Origin: Rhizophlyctis rosea
Taxonomy: Eukaryota > Chytridiomycota > Chytridiomycetes > Rhizophlyctidales > Rhizophlyctidaceae
Assembly: GCA_027596075.1 (NCBI GenBank)
Contig: JADGJC010000049.1
Span: 124,001-188,000 of the forward strand
Direction: 5' to 3'
Length of the DNA stretch: 64,000 bases
The notes beneath the pieces were generated by a model. The model ran no database searches, was not told the origin of the DNA, and was given only the letters and a program-made list of their open reading frames with translations. This document shows, in pieces, positions 22,105 to 33,578 of the stretch (within the stretch, counting starts at the first letter, position 1; every line of letters starts with the position of its first letter). The position numbers were made by a program, and so were the translations under genes.

Positions 22105-23390
22105 ATGAAACCCTTCGGCCTCAGCGACCCGCTGCCGCAACTCAACAAACTGTGCAGCACGAAGCTGTCTGATCCAAAGGATCGCGAGAATGCCGCCGAC
22201 TTGATAGCACGAGCTCAAAAAGACCTGGCCGACTGCGAGCGAGACCGAGCTAAATTCCTGAGAGCCCTCTGTGAACTCAATGCACGTCGCATTGTTGGTA
22301 TGTACCCGTATTGGAGGGTTCAGCCAGCTCCTTTGAAGGAGGGTCCTGTTCTTGCAGTACCCCGACTATACTCCCGTAATCTGACAACTGAAGGGGACTC
22401 GTCAACTTCAGAAACTCTGGCCGAACGGTTCAAACTTGACCACCAGAATGTTCTCAGTTCAACATGCAAAGTCAAAGTTGAGAAGTTCACCACTAGTGAT
22501 ATGTTGCACATATGGCATCCTGCAAATCGGCGGAAGCTTGGTAAAGTGTCAGACGCGAATCCGCGGAGCAGCCTATTGAGAACGTTTTGGGCGTCAACAA
22601 TAACTATACCATTCTAGGGTCCGAGAGTGTTTAAAAGACAAGTCAACCCACGACCCGGAGCTCCTACAAGGCGCTGTGTCGTCAGGTCTGAAACTCTTCA
22701 GGCGCTACTCGTCAGACCTCCATACCTTGAAGCTCATCGGCACCAACATCCTCTGCTTGCCTGTTCTCCACCGTCCTGAGGCTGCCTTGTGTTATTTGGC
22801 TGCCTTGTCTCTCAACTATAAGGTGCAATTCTTTGACGACGAAGGAAACCTAGTGGATGACAAAGACGTCGTCCACGACTTGGTAGAGCTTTTTTCCCCG
22901 TAAGTTCACTGCTCCACTTCCAATCTTTCCAAAACATGAAGATCTTTGACCAAATCCCTGCAGTGAAGGCTCACCTTCTCACTCTCCTGAGCCTCTCCAA
23001 TCAAGTGGCAAGAAGGGAAAGAAGAAAAAGCGTCAGCGCACGGAGAAGGAGGAGGAGGGAAGTGAAGGAGAGGCGGAGGAGGTGGAGGAGAAGGAGGAGA
23101 AGGAGGAAAAGAAGGAGAAGAAGGGGAAGGGGAAGGAGAAGGAGAAGGAGAAGAAGGAGAAGAAGAAGAAAGAGGAGAAGAAGAAGACAAAGGAGATCAA
23201 GAAAGAAGCAGGCGAGGTTAAGAAGGGGAAGAAGAGGAAGAAGGAAGGGGAGAAGGAGGTGGTGGGAGAGGAGGTGGTGGGAGAGGAGGGGCCCAAGACC
23301 AAGAAGAAGAAGGAAGGAGGGGAGTTGGTAGGGGGTGGAGAGGATACCAGCAAGAAGAAGAAGAAGGAGAGGAACAAGGAAGGTGATTGA
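22105..23390 (+). CDS. Uncharacterised protein with extreme Lys/Glu-rich C-terminus
   Basis: The ATG at 22105 opens MKPFGLSDPLPQLNKLC and an amphipathic helix (DLIARAQKDLADCERDRAKF). An intron follows whose exact donor is uncertain (about 22300), with an acceptor near 22618. The second exon gives CLKDKSTHDPELLQGAVSSG, YSSDLHTLKLIGTNILCLP and ALCYLAALSLNYKVQFFDD and ends at 22899. The intron 22900-22963 is clear (gtaagt...ctgcag). The last exon encodes SPSHSP and then about 130 residues that are almost only K, E, G and R, with several nuclear localisation-like KKRK runs, to a stop at 23390. The tail suggests a nuclear or nucleolar protein. I do not recognise the N-terminal domain. Confidence 0.6.
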
Positions 23391-25253
23391 TAAGCAGAGG
23401 TTGATGACCTGTTGTAGTTAAGCTTATTGCTTGATCAGGCAACTTCAATCGGAGGTAACGTTGAAGCGTCCACACTATTCTGCTTGTCTTTGGTTTTTTG
23501 TTATCCTGCCGCACTGGGAGAGTCTCCTCAAGTACTGGATTGCGTTGCAGGGAAGGGGTATGTTGGGAGTGACTCGTCTTTGTTCGAATATTTTGGAAGC
23601 AATCTGCATGATGCTCGGCGCCTTGCATGCCAAGTGTACGTAGCAACGTAAGAACGTTCGTTTCCGCTTCGAATTGTAGATTCAAAGACAAATGAGGAGG
23701 TTATGCCCCTGGTCGTGCGTGAAGTCAGGAATTGAGAGTCGCTGGTGATATGTAAGTGGTGTTTGTTAAGTTGGGTCTTTCAGGTGAAGGAAGCATTGCC
23801 AATCGCGCTGGAGTCCGTGAGGATTTTTGGATCTTTGAAGGTCGATGAAGATTAAGTGCGCGGCTCCGCATTTTGTCAGGTGTTGAATATATCCCTGGTC
23901 AAAGTGGATGCCGAGCCCGTCGAGGCGCCAGGCCTCCTGTGCAAGTAGGCTCCGATGTTTCAGTAAAGATTGGGAACTGCAGATGTGGGAGTGGAAATGG
24001 GGAGGTTCTACATCGCTTTCCGATCCCCTCATGGGCACCTCGTCACCTGAGAGTGTTCAACCGTCGAAGTGGTCATGGAGTACCTTCGGTACTGATTCTG
24101 AAGGTATTGGAGCTTGCACGTGCCAATGCAGTGGAATCGTTTCTCTGGCGAACGCTGTGGTCATTCTTGAAGATGTTAGTGGATGCAATTGAGACATGCA
24201 GTCCCAGTTGGTAGTGATTGAATGGATGGTTGTCCTTTATCTCCGTCGTAAGTGCGGTCTTATCCTCAAATGAGCGCACAAGTGCGCCGCCAGTGGATAC
24301 CGAACGGCGAACTGCCGTGACACTCACAGTCTCGCAGAGGAGCACATGCATCTGTCGACGAAATCTTCCCTTACCTTCTACCGGCACTAGTCTTCACCCT
24401 AAAGGCACAATCACAGCTGTCACTACCGCAGCAACGATTGTCACGAGGCGCTTGAGGGTTTTCGACAAGCCGGTTGCAATTCTCGCAAATGTTTTTATGG
24501 TGTATCGGCAGCGGGTCGAGTGAAAATCGAGTCTTCCCGCTTGCGTCTGACTGTGTGACGGGGATGATTGAGGAAGAGCAGAAGAGCGGGACAAGGGGGT
24601 AACGAACGGCCGAAAGGGCGTTCAAAGTCAAATCAATTGCGGAAAATGGAGATTGAACTGACGGAGACATCACTACACCTATCTGCTCATGCATGCTAAC
24701 GCTGGTTATCTCCCATCCTCTCTTGCACATGTTGTTCTTGTGTCAATGTGTATATATATAAAATATATGCCCGCCCTCTTACCTTGAAAAGGGCCGATAA
24801 GCCGAATCAAGAACAAACTGGGAAGTAGGTAGCCCTAAAACCAAAGTGAGCTTAGAATATTGTGCAAAATATTTTTATCTTCAAAACATAGAAATGGAAA
24901 ATAAGCAAAAGCTGCATATCATGTACAAGAATCGAACAAACAAGCTCACTACGCTACCACATTTTAAGACCGCCGCCACGGCACGCAGAGCAAGTAGAGC
25001 AAAGCAAAGATCCTTCGTTACAAGGATACTGGGGTTCTTGTATATCATCACAACCCCACGTTCAAAACTGACTAAGTGCGAACACCTTAATTTCATCCCT
25101 TTGGAATATTGCATACAAACACTCAAAGCAAACGCAACATGAACGTATGACTGCAAAACGGCTTTATTCTTCAAACCATGCAGAAAATGCAAAAGGACCA
25201 AAAGCTGCATATATACAAGAACGCAAAAACCCAAGCTGAGCTACAACTCCCCT
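23391..25253. other. Long gene-poor stretch, nothing recognised
   Basis: Frames up to about 120 codons occur on both strands, with no motif, no consistent exon chain and no homology I can see. An AT repeat (tatatatataaaatatat) lies near 24750. Confidence 0.4.
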
Positions 25254-26732
25254 TCACATCCTACCCTCCTGCGGGAGCTTGACATCCTCGGGGATGAGGA
25301 CCTCGTTGATCATGTGCATGACGCCGTTCTCTGCATCGAATCCATCAGCATTTAACAAAACTCTCAGAAGAAATCCAAACAAACTACTCACCGCTCGGGA
25401 TGTCAGGGAACTCGACGCGGGCCATACCGTGGTTCATGACGAAAGCGTACTTGCCAGGGTTCTCCTCGTCCATACGACCGTGCTCGTGCTTGCAGTCACC
25501 GCGCCGGCTGCAGGTGCTGATGGTGAGCTTGTCGCCGTGGCGGGTGGGCATGCGGCATTCGCGTTCTTTCATCATCTTGGTGGTGTAGGCGAATTCCTCG
25601 GACATCTAATCAGAAAAAGGGAGATCAGGGGTTGGTCATAGTGGATGGAGGAGGAAGAGGCGAGAAGGAGAAGTAATACTTACGTGGTACTCGACGATCT
25701 TCTTCAACTCCTTGCGACCCTGCTCGCAGCCGAAGAGGTATTCCAAGTTGCGGTAGCCCATGCGTTGCCAAGCTTCGTTGGAGGGAGTGAAGACGGTCCA
25801 GGCCTTGCCGCGCTCGAGTTCGCGCTGCATGTCGGTGCGGACGAGAGCCATGTGCCAGGTGGAGAGCTCGGTGGGGATGCGGTAGGTTTGGCGGTAGAGG
25901 TCGCGCTGATGGATACAAGGTGTTAGTGAAGATAGCAAAGACACAAAGACAGTGCGCAGTAAGGCAGCAAAGAAACTCACCGGCGGCATCAAAACACCAT
26001 TGATACCATGGATCATACCGTTCTCGGCCTTGATGTCACGGTCGACGATCTGAGCGCGCATGTTGAGGGTGATGCCGCCCATCATTCCGACGACGCGGAT
26101 GCGCTGGTGGTGACGGTCGAGGTCGTTGGGACGGAGGTTGGTGCGGAGGGTCATTCCGGGCTTGAGGTCCTTGAAGCAGAGCTCTTCGTCGCGGACGATG
26201 TGGTAGGAGAGGATCTGATGTTTGAAAGAAGGATTGTAAGCGATCGGCGTGTGCAAGAGAAGAAGGGAAGGATAAATGGAAGTTACCTGCTCCATCGAGG
26301 GCCTCTCACCCTCACGACCGAGCTTCTCAATCTCGTCCTCGAGACGCTCCATAGCCTGGTTGGTAGGCGCGAAGACGGTGACCTTGGCATCGCGGCGGTC
26401 GAGGTCGTCACGGAGACCAGCTTCGTTCTCCAAGGCCTTGACGAAGCGGCGGAAGTCTTCCTCCTTGCGGAGACGGTCCACTGTGGGTGTGAAGGTAAAG
26501 AAGTTGTAAGAAAGAGTTGTAAGAAGGATGAACACTATGAAAAAGCACGTAACAGAAGGCGAACAGAAAAACCAAGACACTCACTGACAGTCCCCTGCTG
26601 GCTCCTGCCAGAGCGAGCAACAGACATGCTGTTGTCAGACGCAAGGTCGTAGAGGAGAGCGCGGCCGCCGAACGGGGTGGCGGCAGCAAGAGCGACGGCG
26701 TGGACCGCCATGAAGAGGCTGGTGAGCTTCAT
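25254..26732 (-). CDS. Secreted fasciclin (FAS1) two-domain protein
   Basis: Six exons on the minus strand: 26732-26585, 26480-26287, 26214-25981, 25905-25684, 25605-25392, 25330-25254. Phases add to 362 residues. The N-terminus is a signal peptide (MKLTSLFMAVHAVALAAATP). FAS1 domain 1 carries the H1 motif VTVFAPTNQAMERL, then HQILSYHIVRDEELCF and the H2-type ending AENGMIHGINGVLMPP. Domain 2 has WTVFTPSNEAWQRMGY, KKIVEYHV and ENGVMHMINEVLIPED. FAS1 proteins act in cell adhesion at the cell surface or wall. There is no C-terminal hydrophobic segment for a GPI anchor, so it is probably released or wall-bound by other means. Intron phases and canonical GT-AG sites leave little doubt about the model. 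Confidence 0.92.
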
Positions 26733-28236
26733 GGTTGAGGTTGTTTGTCGAGGTTGAGGTTGTGAGGTGGATGTAGGATGTAGAGGAGAAGACAGCCCGA
26801 TGGGATGCTGATGTCGGTCTGGAGGAATGGGATGGGGGTTCTGCTTTTATAGACTTTTTGGACATCGAAGGTTGAGCGTCAAGAATCTGACAAGGGGCAC
26901 TGGATACGTCTTGGATGCGATCCCTCTCATGGGCGTGCAATGACACCAATTCGGGTCCCGGAACGCAAAACGCAAGGAAGACACGCTGCATCTCAGACCG
27001 TGTGTTTAGGACGTCTCAACTCCAATTTGTTCCAATTCATCTCTTGGTCTATGAATGAGCATTTCACCTGGCATTGTTGTACGCAACATGACTCCTTCCC
27101 ACTTCCCAGTAGCGAAACCTGGACGGAACATTACTATGGCCGTCCCAGGTAGGGCGCGTCCCGAGAGGTCCATTTACGCGTAGGGACGCGGTGTTCCCGT
27201 ACCCATGTCTCAGCTCATGCGAATCTGCAGCGACCTTCTCAACACCGAAAGCCTGCCTAAGCCTCCTTCATGCAATCACTCCTGGTCGACACATGCAATC
27301 AAAAAAACGCAAATTCATGCATTGTGGGGTAACTGCGCATTGATAATGCCACCCTTTGACGTGTCTGCGACTCTCACCACATTTCCTGCTACCGGTTGCG
27401 CTTACATGAGGGCCCGAATTTCTGAACCTCCGAGACAGTATCCCAAGCCATCTGATACAAGTTCTCGACTTTTGCTCTTTTTCGGAATGTCTTGTAAGCA
27501 GAAATGGGCTGAGGTTGGTTTTTCTCCCTTGTCAGCCGACCGCAATGAATTGCGGGAATAGGGCACAGAGCGTTGGTGGAGGCCAATACCACCATGCGTC
27601 AAAGCGCGTCTGAGCGTCTGAGCCTTGTACTTCATGCAAGTTTCCGTCAAAGCCTTTTGCCTTCTCCCACCACTACAACAAAACATGACGGGAATGGGAA
27701 AGGTGTCAAAACCCCACCACAAACCTCCCTTTCAAAGCCCGGGCCAAAACCCTCCCACCGGGTGACATAAGCAAACAACACCGCAGAACCCCAACGCGAC
27801 CCTGACAGTCCACCCCCTCCGGCACCGTCGGAAACGCTCATGATTACATTATCCACCTATAATGATCACCACTCAACCTCCGTATCGGATCACATTCATC
27901 GCTGTCATCATTACCCTTTTGATCAGGTATCCTTGCTCAGTTGGAGGGGATGAATTTATTGATTCATGGGGAGAGTCTGAGGGCGGCCGTTGGAATGAGT
28001 GGGCTTGAAGGTTGAAGGTTTGAAATAGCATCAGTTTTGCTGATTTGGTGTGCAAAGATTTTTTTGGTCGTTCTGACGAGATCTTTCTCCTCAGTTTTCT
28101 GTATTGATTCCCAGCACTTTGTATTGAGTCCAAAAGAAAAGTCGGACTGCGCAGTGCAACAGTCAGAGCTGAAAGCGATTATTCCGGACTGTTCATTACC
28201 CTGGTCAATCGAGACGAAAACTGTTTTCACGTCGCA
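26733..28236. other. Divergent intergenic region, no gene seen
   Basis: It lies between the divergent FAS1 and PDE genes. Open frames here overlap each other on opposite strands and show no motif. Confidence 0.45.
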
Positions 28237-30536
28237 ATGGCCAAACCAGCGAAGCGCATCCACGTCCGTATCCAGTCATCCTCTACTCCATCTACCAACG
28301 AAACACTTCTCATTCCGTCCACGGCAACGGATGATGAGATCCGCACTCTCATCCTAACCGCCGCAGACGTACCTGCGGCTGCCTCCAGTGATGTTGTTAT
28401 CAAGATTCGGAGGCCGGATGATGCGATTGTTGGGTTGACCGCGCTGGAGGAGAATGGGAGTAGTGATGGGGATAGATATCGGGTCGAGATCAAGGCTGGT
28501 GAGTTTGATCATTATTGGTGACATCTGCGCCATAAAAATGTCCCCAAAGTAACTCAACCCATCTCATCCTCACCCCAACAAAGACACTTTAACAACCTAC
28601 GACCCCATCTCCCGCACCGTCCAAACCCTCACCCAAACCTCCTCCCCAACGGAACTCGAAGACCTCCGCACCTCCATCGCCCAACTAAAAGCCCAACTCG
28701 AAGACATTGACAAAACCGGCATATCCCGCGTCGCCTTACCACGCACGCCCAAAAAAGCTGTTCGTCGTGTTTCAAAAATCGATCCGCGCTATCTTGCGCA
28801 ACCAAAATATATCTTCACTGATGAGACGAGGGCGTATTTAAAGACACCTAGCTTTGATAACTGGCAGTGGGAAGAGAACGAGATGTTGGCGCTTTTGGAG
28901 TTTATGATGACGGAGTTGGGGCTTGTGGAGGAGTTTAAGTTGGAGTTGGGGTTGGTGAAGAGGTTTTTGCAGAGTGTTAAGGATAATTATAATATGAATG
29001 TGGGTTTGGCTTGGGGTTTGGAGTCGGGGAGACGTGTCATGTCATGCCACCCGGTTATCATCCCATTGACTGACGATTTTTGCCTCTCCAATCCTTCTTT
29101 AGCCATTCCACAATTTCCGTCATTGCTTCTGTGTGTCGCAGATGGTATGTTCATCGAAACACGCATAAGGCGTTGCTCCCCATGCTCATGCCGGCGTACC
29201 CAACCCTCAGATGTACGGCATCCTATATACGACCGGCGTGGTGAAGAAGTTGAAGCCACTGGACAGGCTTATCTTGATCTTCTCTGCAATTGGGCATGGT
29301 GAGTTAAGGGGAAAGGAGAGAGTCGACGCATTCATCTGTCAGCATGGCATGAAACTTACAAATGAATCTATATATGTTCACTTCGACTCTTAGATTTGGA
29401 TCATCCCGGTATGTTTCCCTTGATCATTCTTTCTCCATCTTGTAGTATGAGCAAGTATCTAATTGATTACGTCTCCTTTAGGCTACAACAATGCGTACCA
29501 AATCAATGGTAGGTACATGAAACGACTTGTGAGTTTCAAATCCCATCCACTAAAACTTACTTCATCCCACAGCTCGAACCGACCTCGCCATCATCTACAA
29601 CGACATCGCGCCATTAGAAAACCACCACTGTGGTACGTATGATGTGCAGCCTCGCTTTCATGTATCCCTCACTACAATCTTATCACCTCCTACACACAGC
29701 GGTCCTCTTCACCCTCCTCCGCGAAACCGGCGTCCTCGCCAACCTTCCCGATGCAACCTACCGCGAATTCCGCAAAGGCGTCATTAAATGCATCCTTGCC
29801 ACAGACATGGCGCGTCACGGAGACTTGATGGCGACGTTTAAGAAGTACGTCGATGCAGGCTTTTCGTTTGATGATGTTGAGCATAAGAGTACGGTGAGTT
29901 TCTGCTTCAGACGTTGAGATGAGTGTGTATCGTACTGATGGAATAGATGGCTTGGTCGAATGAGTTTAGCTATTGCAAATGATCATGAAGTGTGCGGATA
30001 TTTCGAATGAGGTTCGACCTACGGATGTTGCGGGTAAGTTGGGCGCTTCAGACAGACATAAAGCTTTTCCGATGTACTACTTGACTTTAACTTCTTTCAC
30101 GTTCTGAAATCTAGAACCCTGGGTAGACTGCCTGCTCGAAGAATTCTTCACCCAATCCGACCTCGAAAAGGCGCAAGGCCTCCCTTTCGCGCCTTTCATG
30201 GACAGAGAAAAAGTGACAAAGGCAAATGCTCAAGTCGGGTACGTTGATGATTTGATGATCAATTCTTGACTGAACAGCGATCCCTGTCCTCACACCTCAC
30301 ACTTTGTTCAACCATGCACCAGCTTCATCGCCTTCGTGATGATTCCCCTTTTCGAGCTAGTCTCAAAAGTCCTGCCCAACATGGACGAACCGATCATCAA
30401 GCCCATCCAACAGGCTTTGGCATATTACAAGGATCTGCAAGAGAAGGAAAAGCGGGAGAAAGAGGAGAAGGATAGAAAGGAGAGAGAAGCTGCGGGCGCA
30501 GGAGAGAAGGTTCAGCCCGCAGCAGTCAAAGCGTAG
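28237..30536 (+). CDS. PDE9-type cyclic nucleotide phosphodiesterase
   Basis: Eleven exons: 28237-28498, 28584-28999, 29103-29144, 29211-29298, 29394-29408 (15 nt), 29482-29508 (27 nt), 29573-29632, 29700-29893, 29970-30033, 30115-30238, 30323-30536. They sum to 501 residues. The catalytic domain is collinear with class I PDEs: [16 protein letters not shown] ([14 protein letters not shown], the first metal His), [20 protein letters not shown] with the metal ligands, [36 protein letters not shown] with the third metal Asp, and [20 protein letters not shown]. The spacing and wording are closest to PDE9, a high-affinity cGMP enzyme in animals; the substrate here is inferred. The N-terminus has a ubiquitin-like or coiled start and no cNMP-binding or membrane segment, so a soluble enzyme is expected. 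The C-terminal tail is Lys/Glu-rich. Confidence 0.94.
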
Positions 30537-30793
30537 GGGCTACAAGGGGAACAACATGCAGATAGGCGCAATGTTTTGAGTCCGTGAGAGTATGAACAGA
30601 GATCAACGATCGTTCCGAGGTTGAGGAGGCCAGCGCAATACTTGCAGGAGGGTGGTGTGGGTTTCATCAACGGCACAAGCTATATTTATACAAGGAGGGG
30701 TGTTTGCACAGCCAAATGGGGAAGTAAATACACATGCATTTGCTGCTCGGAATCTCGGTGGCCGTGAGGAGCCACTAGCACTTTGGGAATGAT

Positions 30794-31477
30794 TTAGATG
30801 GGCTTGATCTGCACATTCAATTGAAAAACCGATGATAGTTAGCAAACAGACAACGAGGACCGCTCCTCCCGCTGACACTCATACCTTGAAGTGCAACCCG
30901 ATGAGCGAGAACACGAGACATTTGAGGTCCTGTATCAGGTAGTAGAAGACTCGCAGACCTTCCGGGTCTTTGCTTTCTTGTACGTCCACTAAGGAACCGA
31001 TCTTTGCTGTCTGCAAAGCCACGCCATATTGTTAGCAAACGGTTCGGATTACCCTGATTCATGTCCGTATTGCAGTCCACTTACTGTGAAGGAGATATGC
31101 TCGTTGCCCAACACCACCTCCAGTTCCTGCCGTCCGACGCGGTCGGGTTGTGGCCAGAGCTGGTCGTCTTCCCTGAAAGATAATACTGTGAGATACACTT
31201 CCTACAACATGTCCCGCTAAGAGACCCTACTTCATGACTTCGCTGTCCTCAATGATCCTCTTCAGTTCCTGCATCATAAGCGGCCCAACGTATACTGTTT
31301 GCGTGACATAATTCGTCATAAGTATCAGTTCGCGGAAAGTGCTCTGAGAAAGAGCCTCTCTATCACACCTTCTTTCTTGATCATAGTATCGTTCTTGTAG
31401 TTGGAGTTGTTTGCGTATCGGAGCTTTCCCTCTGGCCTGAATTCGAACTCCAAGAACTCGTGACCGAACTTTCCCAT
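30794..31477 (-). CDS. MAGOH: Mago nashi, exon junction complex core
   Basis: Five exons: 31477-31369, 31294-31231, 31172-31085, 31010-30885, 30808-30794, giving 133 residues. The protein begins [20 protein letters not shown] and ends with [20 protein letters not shown] and IKPI, as in the family. Mago pairs with Y14 and locks eIF4A3 on spliced mRNA in the nucleus. The family is normally 145-150 residues; this one lacks the few residues before MGKFGH and a few in the middle. The gene is divergent from eIF3i, 500 bp away. Its presence with a full U2 factor (SF3A2) in the same window fits an intron-rich genome. Confidence 0.95.
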
Positions 31478-31976
31478 GTGACCGACACTTGGGTTGGGAG
31501 GTGCGTCAATCAACGTCTCTTACGCAAGAAGGAGCGGAACTTGAGCACGATACATACTAGTAGCGAACGTAGAAATCTCCCTTCCCTGATGTTGCCTCGG
31601 TCATTGTGAGCAAGCGGTATACGATAGTACTCTGATAGTGGTGATCCTAGGGTCAAATTGAGTAGATCTGGGTGTTGCAGAGAGCAGGGTTTGATGAGAA
31701 GTTGCGAGCGGAGTTGCGAGTTGAAGCTCCCTATGGGATGTGGCTGAGCTTGCAAGCCTAAAGTGTCACACGATGCTATAAATAAACCCATCATGTGATA
31801 TGGTCGCACCTGAGCCAAAAAATGTTTTGGAGGTTGTGAATTTCGATCCTACCCAAACTTGTTTATTGACATCCACATTGCACAAAGTGCCTTCACCACA
31901 AATTGCATATCACACATTTGTGTATAAATAGGACCAGCATCACCACCGAATTCCCGCTCCCATCATAATAGTCAAT
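31478..31976. promoter_or_regulatory. Shared upstream region of Mago and eIF3i genes
   Basis: A 499-bp divergent spacer. A TATA-like tataaata lies at 31922-31929, about 50 bp before the eIF3i ATG. No ORF is supported. Confidence 0.4.
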
Positions 31977-33578
31977 ATGGTAAGGGCGCTAGCTACTGCT
32001 GTGTCTTTCCACTCCGGTAACCTAATGAATTGTTTACTTGCAGCGCCCAATTTTGCTTCACGGACACATCCGATCTCTCACAAGAGTCAAGTACAACCGG
32101 GACGGTGATCTTATCTTCTCCGTTTCAAAAGACAACAAACCCAACGTATGGTTCTCTCACAATGGCGAACGGTTGGGAAGTTACCATGGACATAACGGAA
32201 CAGTGTGGGATCTCGACGTCAGCTGTATGTTGAGTCCACCCCTTGTTGTGCTCGTCAAATGCCCGGACTCCCTAACGCTCATGCGACTCCGCTTTTCCCA
32301 TTTTAGACGACAGCAAACGCCTCCTCACCGGATCCGCAGACAGTAGTGCACGGTTGTGGGATGTGCAGACGGGGAAGGAGCTCTTCCGGTGGGACACCAA
32401 GACGGCTGTTCGTGCCGTCGCGTTTGCGCAGGGGGACAAGAAGGCTCTCTACGTCACCGATGCTATCATGGGTCAACCCTGCACGCTTTGCGTTGTGCCG
32501 CTAGAAGACAACTTGGAAGATCGTAGGTGTCGCCTGCAGAACATATGGATCTGGTTGAGTAGAGAAGGAAGCGCGAAACCTGGAGCGTGGGAAAATTCAT
32601 CTTGATCATTGGGTGAACGTAACGGGGCGAAATTGTAGTCTCAGGAAGGATGAAGGATGGTTTGGGCAGTCGTAGCACTGTGGTGGGAGGCGGAATGGGA
32701 GATGGGCGAATTTGGGGTCGATCTGGGAAGGCAGGAGTGGCCACGGAAATTGACAGAACTGGGGAGCGTCCACAGCATGCATAAAGCTGATCAACTACTG
32801 CGATTTCAGAAACCGACGAATTTATGCTGAGGATCATTATTGAGGGTCCTAAGGCCACTGTTGCGGAATGGGGAAATTTGAACAAAACCATTATCACCGG
32901 CCACGACGATGGCACAATCACCGTCTGGGACGCTGAGGTGGGATACGCTTGACAGTGATGTACGGTTGATTCGTTCTGTTTCTCACTCTTATCAAATTCG
33001 CCAGACCGGAGAACGCTTGAAGGAGCACAGAACACACCAAAAGACCATCACCGACCTCCAATTCACAAAGAACCGCGCCACATTCATCACCTCCTCCAAA
33101 GACTGCACCGCTAAGATCTCCGACGCAAAGACATTGAAGGTCATGAAGGTGTTCCAAACCGAGCGGCCGGTTAACTCTGCTGCTATCTCCCCCATCAAGC
33201 CTCAAGTGAGTTTTCGTGCCCTACATCTAAACACTCTTCAGCATCTTATCCGTAAGACTGTCATGCTGACAAACATCGGTTCCACAGATCGTTTTGGGAG
33301 GTGGACAAGAAGCCATGAGCGTCACGACTCAAGGTGACCAAAGGCAAGGAAAATTCGAGGCACGTTTCTACCACCTCGTGTTCGAGGAGGAGATTGGCCG
33401 TGTCAAGGGTCACTTCGGTCCTATCAACACGCTTGCGTTCCACCCTGATGGGACGGGATATGCTTCTGGGGCTGAGGACGGGTTCATTCGGGTACACCAC
33501 TTTGATGATGATTATTTTAACTTTAAGTATGCTGAGGAGGAGACGGTGGAGAAGGAGGCTGTTAAGGCGGCGGCTTAG
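31977..33578 (+). CDS. Translation initiation factor eIF3 subunit I
   Basis: Six exons: 31977-31979, 32044-32224, 32307-32522, 32810-32937, 33005-33205, 33288-33578, making 339 residues. The first exon is the bare ATG, and translation continues [22 protein letters not shown]40 repeats follow throughout: [88 protein letters not shown] and [12 protein letters not shown]. The length and the GQEAMSVTT segment are those of eIF3i (TIF34), a seven-bladed propeller that binds eIF3b and helps scanning in the cytoplasm. The gene is intact. Confidence 0.96.

Noticed and set aside
23033..23377. Phe/Ser/Pro-rich antisense ORF
   Set aside because: It is the complement of the Lys/Glu-rich tail of the gene at 22105.
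26008..26652. 214-codon plus-strand ORF
   Set aside because: It is antisense to FAS1 exons, spans their introns and has no motif.
32466..33035. 189-codon minus-strand ORF
   Set aside because: It is antisense across an eIF3i intron and two exons whose sense-strand WD40 model is fully in phase.
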